64,000 nucleotides of DNA, from positions 620,001-684,000 of the forward strand of contig NZ_JAAATW010000002.1 in assembly GCF_009908315.1 (NCBI RefSeq), in the 5' to 3' direction. Within the stretch, counting starts at the first letter, position 1. Each line of letters starts with the position of its first letter. This DNA is from Paragemmobacter ruber (GTDB taxonomy: Bacteria > Pseudomonadota > Alphaproteobacteria > Rhodobacterales > Rhodobacteraceae). Below are positions 60,506 to 64,000 of this stretch, piece by piece. A model generated the notes under the pieces. It was given only the letters and a program-made list of their open reading frames with translations, made no database searches and was not told the DNA's origin. The translations under genes were made by a program, and so were the position numbers.

Positions 60506-61525
60506 ATGTCGCTGCTTGCCAAATTCGAACGCTACCCGCTCACCTACGGCCCCACACCGATCGAGCACCTCCCGCGCCTGACCGAGGCTTTGGGCGGCAA
60601 GGTCCAGATCTATGCCAAGCGGGATGACTGCAACTCGGGCCTGGCCATGGGCGGGAACAAGCTGCGCAAGCTGGAATACATCGTCCCCGATGCCATCAAG
60701 TCGGGGGCGGATACGCTGGTCTCCATTGGCGGCGTGCAGTCGAACCACACCCGGATGGTGGCGGCGACGGCGGCCAAGATCGGGATGAAATGCGTGGTCG
60801 TGCAGGAAAAATGGGTGCCCCATTACGATGCCGTCTATGACCGTGTGGGCAATATCCTGATGACCCGCCTGATGGGCGCGGATTCGCGGCTGGTGGAGGA
60901 TGGGTTCGACATCGGCATCCGCAAAAGCTGGGAAGACGCGATCCAATCGGTGCGCGATGCGGGCGGCGTGCCCTATCCCATCCCGGCGGGGGCGAGCGTG
61001 CACAAATACGGCGCGCTGGGCTATATCGGCTTTGCCGAAGAGGTGGCCGAACAGGAACGCGCGCTTGGCTTCACCTTCGATTACATCATCGTCTGCGTCG
61101 TGACCGGTTCCACGCAGGGCGGCATGATCGTGGGCTTCGCCGCGCAGGACCGCGCGGATCGCGTCATCGGGATTGATGCCTCTGGCACGCTGGACCAGAC
61201 CCGCGCGCAGGTGCGCCAGATCGTGGACCAATCCGCCGAACTGGTGGGCCTTGGCCGCAAGATCCGCGAGGATGAGATCGTCATCAACCCCGACTACGCC
61301 TATCCGGCCTATGGCGTCCCGTCCGAGGAAACGAATGACGCCATCCGCCTTGCCGCCCGGACCGAGGCGATGATCACCGACCCGGTCTATGAGGGCAAGT
61401 CGATGCAGGGGATGATCGACCTGACGCGCAAGGGGTTCTTCCCCGAAGGATCGCGCGTTCTCTACGTCCATCTGGGCGGCGCACCCGCCATCAACGGCTA
61501 CAGCTATTATTACAAAGAGGGCTGA
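60506..61525 (+). CDS. acdS: 1-aminocyclopropane-1-carboxylate (ACC) deaminase
   Basis: PLP-dependent enzyme that opens ACC to 2-oxobutyrate and ammonia; 339 residues, normal length. The PLP lysine is Lys52 (GGNKLRK) and Ser79 lies in VQSNHTR. The residues that separate ACC deaminase from D-cysteine desulfhydrase are of the deaminase kind: Tyr-Glu in DPVYEGKSM and Leu in [10 protein letters not shown] 60506 has AGGAGA upstream. Plant-associated bacteria use it to lower ethylene; aquatic relatives may use ACC or D-amino acids as nitrogen. A 2-oxo-acid dehydrogenase gene follows downstream. Confidence 0.9.
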   Translation: MSLLAKFERYPLTYGPTPIEHLPRLTEALGGKVQIYAKRDDCNSGLAMGGNKLRKLEYIVPDAIKSGADTLVSIGGVQSNHTRMVAATAAKIGMKCVVVQEKWVPHYDAVYDRVGNILMTRLMGADSRLVEDGFDIGIRKSWEDAIQSVRDAGGVPYPIPAGASVHKYGALGYIGFAEEVAEQERALGFTFDYIIVCVVTGSTQGGMIVGFAAQDRADRVIGIDASGTLDQTRAQVRQIVDQSAELVGLGRKIREDEIVINPDYAYPAYGVPSEETNDAIRLAARTEAMITDPVYEGKSMQGMIDLTRKGFFPEGSRVLYVHLGGAPAINGYSYYYKEG

Positions 61526-61533
61526 TCGCGCCC

Positions 61534-62016
61534 CTAGAGGCTGCGGCTGATGCCGGCCTTGACCCGCCGCAAGGGGATGGAGCTTTCGATGCTCGATACA
61601 CTTGGCAGGCGGGTCAGGCGCCCGGTCAGGAAAGCCTCGAACCCGGCAAGGCTGTCCGTCACCACCCGCAGCAGGTAATCGCGGTTGCCCGTCATCAGCC
61701 AGCAATCCACCACTTCGGGGAAATCCTGCACCGCCGCCTCGAAACTGACCAGCGCCGCGTCCACCTGACGGTCCAGCTTGACCGACACGAAGACCTGCAC
61801 CGGAAAGCCCACCGCCACCTCATCGACCAGCGCAGCATAGCCTGTGATCACGCCATCCTTTTCCAGCCGCCGCATCCGCCGCAGCACCGGGGTCGGGCTC
61901 AGCCCCACGCGCTGGCTCAGGTCCTGCACCGACAGGCGGCCCTCGCGCTGCAGGGTCTGGATGATTCGAACGTCGAATTCGTCGATCTGGGCGGGATCAG
62001 CCATGAATGGCGCCAT
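61534..62016 (-). CDS. Lrp/AsnC-family regulator of the E1 dehydrogenase gene
   Basis: About 160 residues. HTH: QIDEFDVRIIQTLQREGRLSVQDLSQRVGLSPTPVLRRMRRLEKDGVITGY. RAM domain: VFVSVKLDRQVDAALVSFEAAVQDFPEVVDCWLMTGNRDYLLRVV. It is divergent from the AceE-like gene (about 100 bases between start codons) and convergent with acdS (8 bases between stops). The start is ATG 62016 (AGGAAA upstream) or ATG 62004. It likely senses an amino or 2-oxo acid and controls the dehydrogenase. Confidence 0.85.
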   Translation of the reverse strand: MAPFMADPAQIDEFDVRIIQTLQREGRLSVQDLSQRVGLSPTPVLRRMRRLEKDGVITGYAALVDEVAVGFPVQVFVSVKLDRQVDAALVSFEAAVQDFPEVVDCWLMTGNRDYLLRVVTDSLAGFEAFLTGRLTRLPSVSSIESSIPLRRVKAGISRSL

Positions 62017-62117
62017 GTGTAGCGGTTTCCTGCGCAAGGCTGGCGCGCCCGGGCGGAAATAGCAAGGACAAGCGCGCCCCCCGCGCCGCAGACTGCCGCC
62101 ACAGAGGGAGACAGGCC

Positions 62118-64000
62118 ATGACCAGCGCGCATCTGAAAACCATCGAACAGCGGCTCTTGTGGCTGTCGCACTGGATGATCCACCACGCCAACCACATCCG
62201 CCCCAAGACGGACGCGATCAAGATCGGCGGGCATCAGGCCTCGTCAGCATCCATGGTGTCGATCATGACGGCGCTCTATTTCCACGCGCTGCGGCCCGAG
62301 GATCGGGTGGCGGTCAAGCCCCATGCCGCCCCGGTCTTTCACGCCATCCAGTATCTGATGGGCAACCAGACCCGCGCGCGGATGGAAAACTTTCGCGGCC
62401 TTGGCGGCGTGCAAAGCTATCCCAGCCGCACCAAGGATGTGGATGATGTGGATTTTTCCACCGGTTCGGTGGGCCTTGGTGTGGCCATCACCACCTTCGC
62501 GTCGCTGGTGCAGGATTTCATTGCCGCCAAATCCTGGGGGGCGGACCTGCCCCTGGGCCGCATGGTGGCGCTGGTGGGCGATGCCGAACTGGATGAGGGC
62601 AACGTCTATGAAGCCTTGCAGGAAGGCTGGAAGAACGGCCTGCGCAACTGCTGGTGGGTGATCGACTACAACCGCCAGTCGCTGGATGGGATCGTGCGCG
62701 AGGGGTTGTTCGCGCGCGTCGAGAAGATCTTTGATGCCTTCGGCTGGGATGTGGTGCGAGTGAAATACGGCGCGCTCCAGCGCGCGGCCTTTGCGGAACC
62801 GGGGGGTAGCGCCTTGCGCGACTGGATCGACGCCTGCCCGAACCAGGACTATGCCGCGCTCACCTTCATGGGCGGGGCGGTGTGGCGCAAGCGGTTGATG
62901 GAGGATCTGGGCGATCAGGGCGCGGTCAGCGCGCTGATCGACCGGCGCAGCGATGCGGAACTGGCGGCGCTGATGGAAAACCTCGGCGGCAATTGCGTGC
63001 AGACCATGGCCGATGCCTTCGACGCCGTCACCCATGACCGCCCGACCTGTTTCCTCGCCTATACGATCAAGGGCTGGGGCACACCCATCGCGGGCCACAA
63101 GGACAATCACGGCGGGCTGATGAACCCCACCCAGTTCGCCGCATGGCAGGCGCATATGGGCGTGGCCCCCGGGCAGGAATGGGAGCCGTTCGCCACCGTC
63201 CCCGATGCGTTAGCCTTGCGGGATTTCCTGTCACGTGTTCCCTTCTTCGCGCAGGGTCCCCGCCGCCACAGCGACGCGCGCCTTCCCGTGCCGCCCATCG
63301 CGATCGACACCGACCGCGAGATATCCACCCAGGCCGCGTTTGGCCGCATCCTCGACGATCTGTCCAAGGGCGACAGCGCGCTTGCCGCGCGGATTGTGAC
63401 CACCTCGCCCGATGTGACGGGGACCACCAACCTCGGCCCCTGGGTGAACCGGCGCAAGCTGTTTGCCCGCGCGGCGCAGGCCGATGCCTTCATCGAACAT
63501 CGCATCCCGTCCACCGCGAAATGGGAATTCACGCCGGACGGCCAGCATATCGAACTGGGCATCGCCGAGATGAACCTGTTTCTGCTGCTGGGGGCCGCCG
63601 GCCTGTCGCACAGCCTGTTCGGCAAGCGGCTTTTCCCCATCGGCACGGTCTATGATCCCTTCGTCCATCGCGGATTGGATGCGCTGAACTACGCCTGCTA
63701 TCAGGATGCGCGCTTCCTCATCGTCGGCACGCCCTCGGGCGTGACACTGGCGCCGGAAGGCGGGGCGCATCAATCCATCGGCACGCCGCTGACGGGGATG
63801 AGCCAGGACGGGCTCGCGGCATTCGAGCCGGCCTTTGCCGATGAACTGGCCGTCATCATGGAATGGGCCTTTGATTATCTGCAGCGCGACGGCGACGGCG
63901 ACGCGGATGAGCGCACATGGCTGCGCGATGAAACGGGCGGATCGGTCTATCTGCGGCTGACCACCAACCCGCTGGAACAGCCGGGAAAGCGGCGCGACGA
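62118..64000 (+). CDS. AceE-like homodimeric 2-oxo-acid dehydrogenase E1 (3' partial)
   Basis: Open from ATG 62118 (GAGGGAGACAGGCC upstream) to the window end, 627 codons visible of an expected 750-900. The start reads TIEQRLLWLSHWMIHHANHIRP, then the ThDP region VALVGDAELDEGNVYEAL...VIDYNRQSLDG, and an IKGWGTPIAGHKDNHGG block, all of the AceE family. The second domain (HIELGIAEMNLFLLLGAAGLSHSLFG) is present. It decarboxylates a 2-oxo acid as part of an E1-E2-E3 complex. Close to acdS and an Lrp regulator, 2-oxobutyrate or a branched-chain keto acid is a likelier substrate than pyruvate. Confidence 0.83.
   Translation, partial: MTSAHLKTIEQRLLWLSHWMIHHANHIRPKTDAIKIGGHQASSASMVSIMTALYFHALRPEDRVAVKPHAAPVFHAIQYLMGNQTRARMENFRGLGGVQSYPSRTKDVDDVDFSTGSVGLGVAITTFASLVQDFIAAKSWGADLPLGRMVALVGDAELDEGNVYEALQEGWKNGLRNCWWVIDYNRQSLDGIVREGLFARVEKIFDAFGWDVVRVKYGALQRAAFAEPGGSALRDWIDACPNQDYAALTFMGGAVWRKRLMEDLGDQGAVSALIDRRSDAELAALMENLGGNCVQTMADAFDAVTHDRPTCFLAYTIKGWGTPIAGHKDNHGGLMNPTQFAAWQAHMGVAPGQEWEPFATVPDALALRDFLSRVPFFAQGPRRHSDARLPVPPIAIDTDREISTQAAFGRILDDLSKGDSALAARIVTTSPDVTGTTNLGPWVNRRKLFARAAQADAFIEHRIPSTAKWEFTPDGQHIELGIAEMNLFLLLGAAGLSHSLFGKRLFPIGTVYDPFVHRGLDALNYACYQDARFLIVGTPSGVTLAPEGGAHQSIGTPLTGMSQDGLAAFEPAFADELAVIMEWAFDYLQRDGDGDADERTWLRDETGGSVYLRLTTNPLEQPGKRRD

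Overview
The window is GC-rich (third codon positions mostly G or C, long antisense shadow frames) and reads as the chromosome or a large replicon of an alphaproteobacterium, most likely Rhodobacteraceae. This rests on the RTX/Hint protein, the dac-tmk-holB-tatD-MBL block, TRAP and two-ATPase polyol transporters, and several alphaproteobacterial catabolic gene sets. The assignment is by gene content and style, not by a search.

Layout. 1-6290: 3' end of an RTX/Hint secreted protein, then a polyamine-type ABC importer (ATPase, binding protein, two permeases). The binding-protein signal peptide is out of frame because of an A8 run. 6300-13970: minus-strand housekeeping genes (methyltransferase-like protein, AEC carrier, MBL hydrolase, TatD, HolB, Tmk, D,D-carboxypeptidase, SPOR lipoprotein). 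13970-15690: tRNA-Ser(TGA) followed by an AT-richer 1.2 kb segment bracketed by a 45-bp direct repeat and holding one orphan membrane protein. 15690-20390: TRAP transporter with an OxyR-like LysR regulator that lacks the peroxidatic cysteine.

20770-42140 is one large tetritol (erythritol-type) catabolic locus made of two converging operons. The plus-strand arm is a DeoR regulator (EryR-like), a TIM-like isomerase (EryH/TpiB), an RpiB isomerase (EryI), a class I FBPase, a class II aldolase and dihydroxyacetone-kinase subunits K and L. The minus-strand arm is a SorC regulator (EryD), an ABC importer with two different ATPases (GlpSTPQV-like), erythritol kinase (EryA), a D-2-hydroxyacid dehydrogenase, two class II aldolases, a GlpD/EryB flavoprotein, a second FGGY kinase, a HAD hydrolase and the EryC isomerase/epimerase. 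Together they can take a tetritol to D-erythrose 4-phosphate. The aldolase and phosphatase could then join it to DHAP to give sedoheptulose 7-phosphate. The acid-dehydrogenase/aldolase genes suggest a second, unassigned branch.

42290-51610 is a biuret/ureide nitrogen operon: a divergent LysR regulator with two palindromic boxes, a BMP-family ABC importer, biuret hydrolase (BiuH), a second BiuH-like hydrolase (perhaps for triuret), a cupin and allophanate hydrolase (AtzF). 51700-54380: a cobalamin riboswitch in front of a Rieske oxygenase and its reductase of the glycine-betaine demethylase type (GbcAB-like). 54380-59900: a TetR regulator with two tandem operators, divergent from an RND adaptor-pump pair. 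59890-64000: Lrp-type AcdR divergent from ACC deaminase AcdS, a second Lrp regulator, and the 5' part of an AceE-like E1 dehydrogenase that runs off the end.

I saw no CRISPR array, complete insertion sequence, prophage, rRNA or replication origin. Gene names rest on family motifs read by eye; no database comparison was run.
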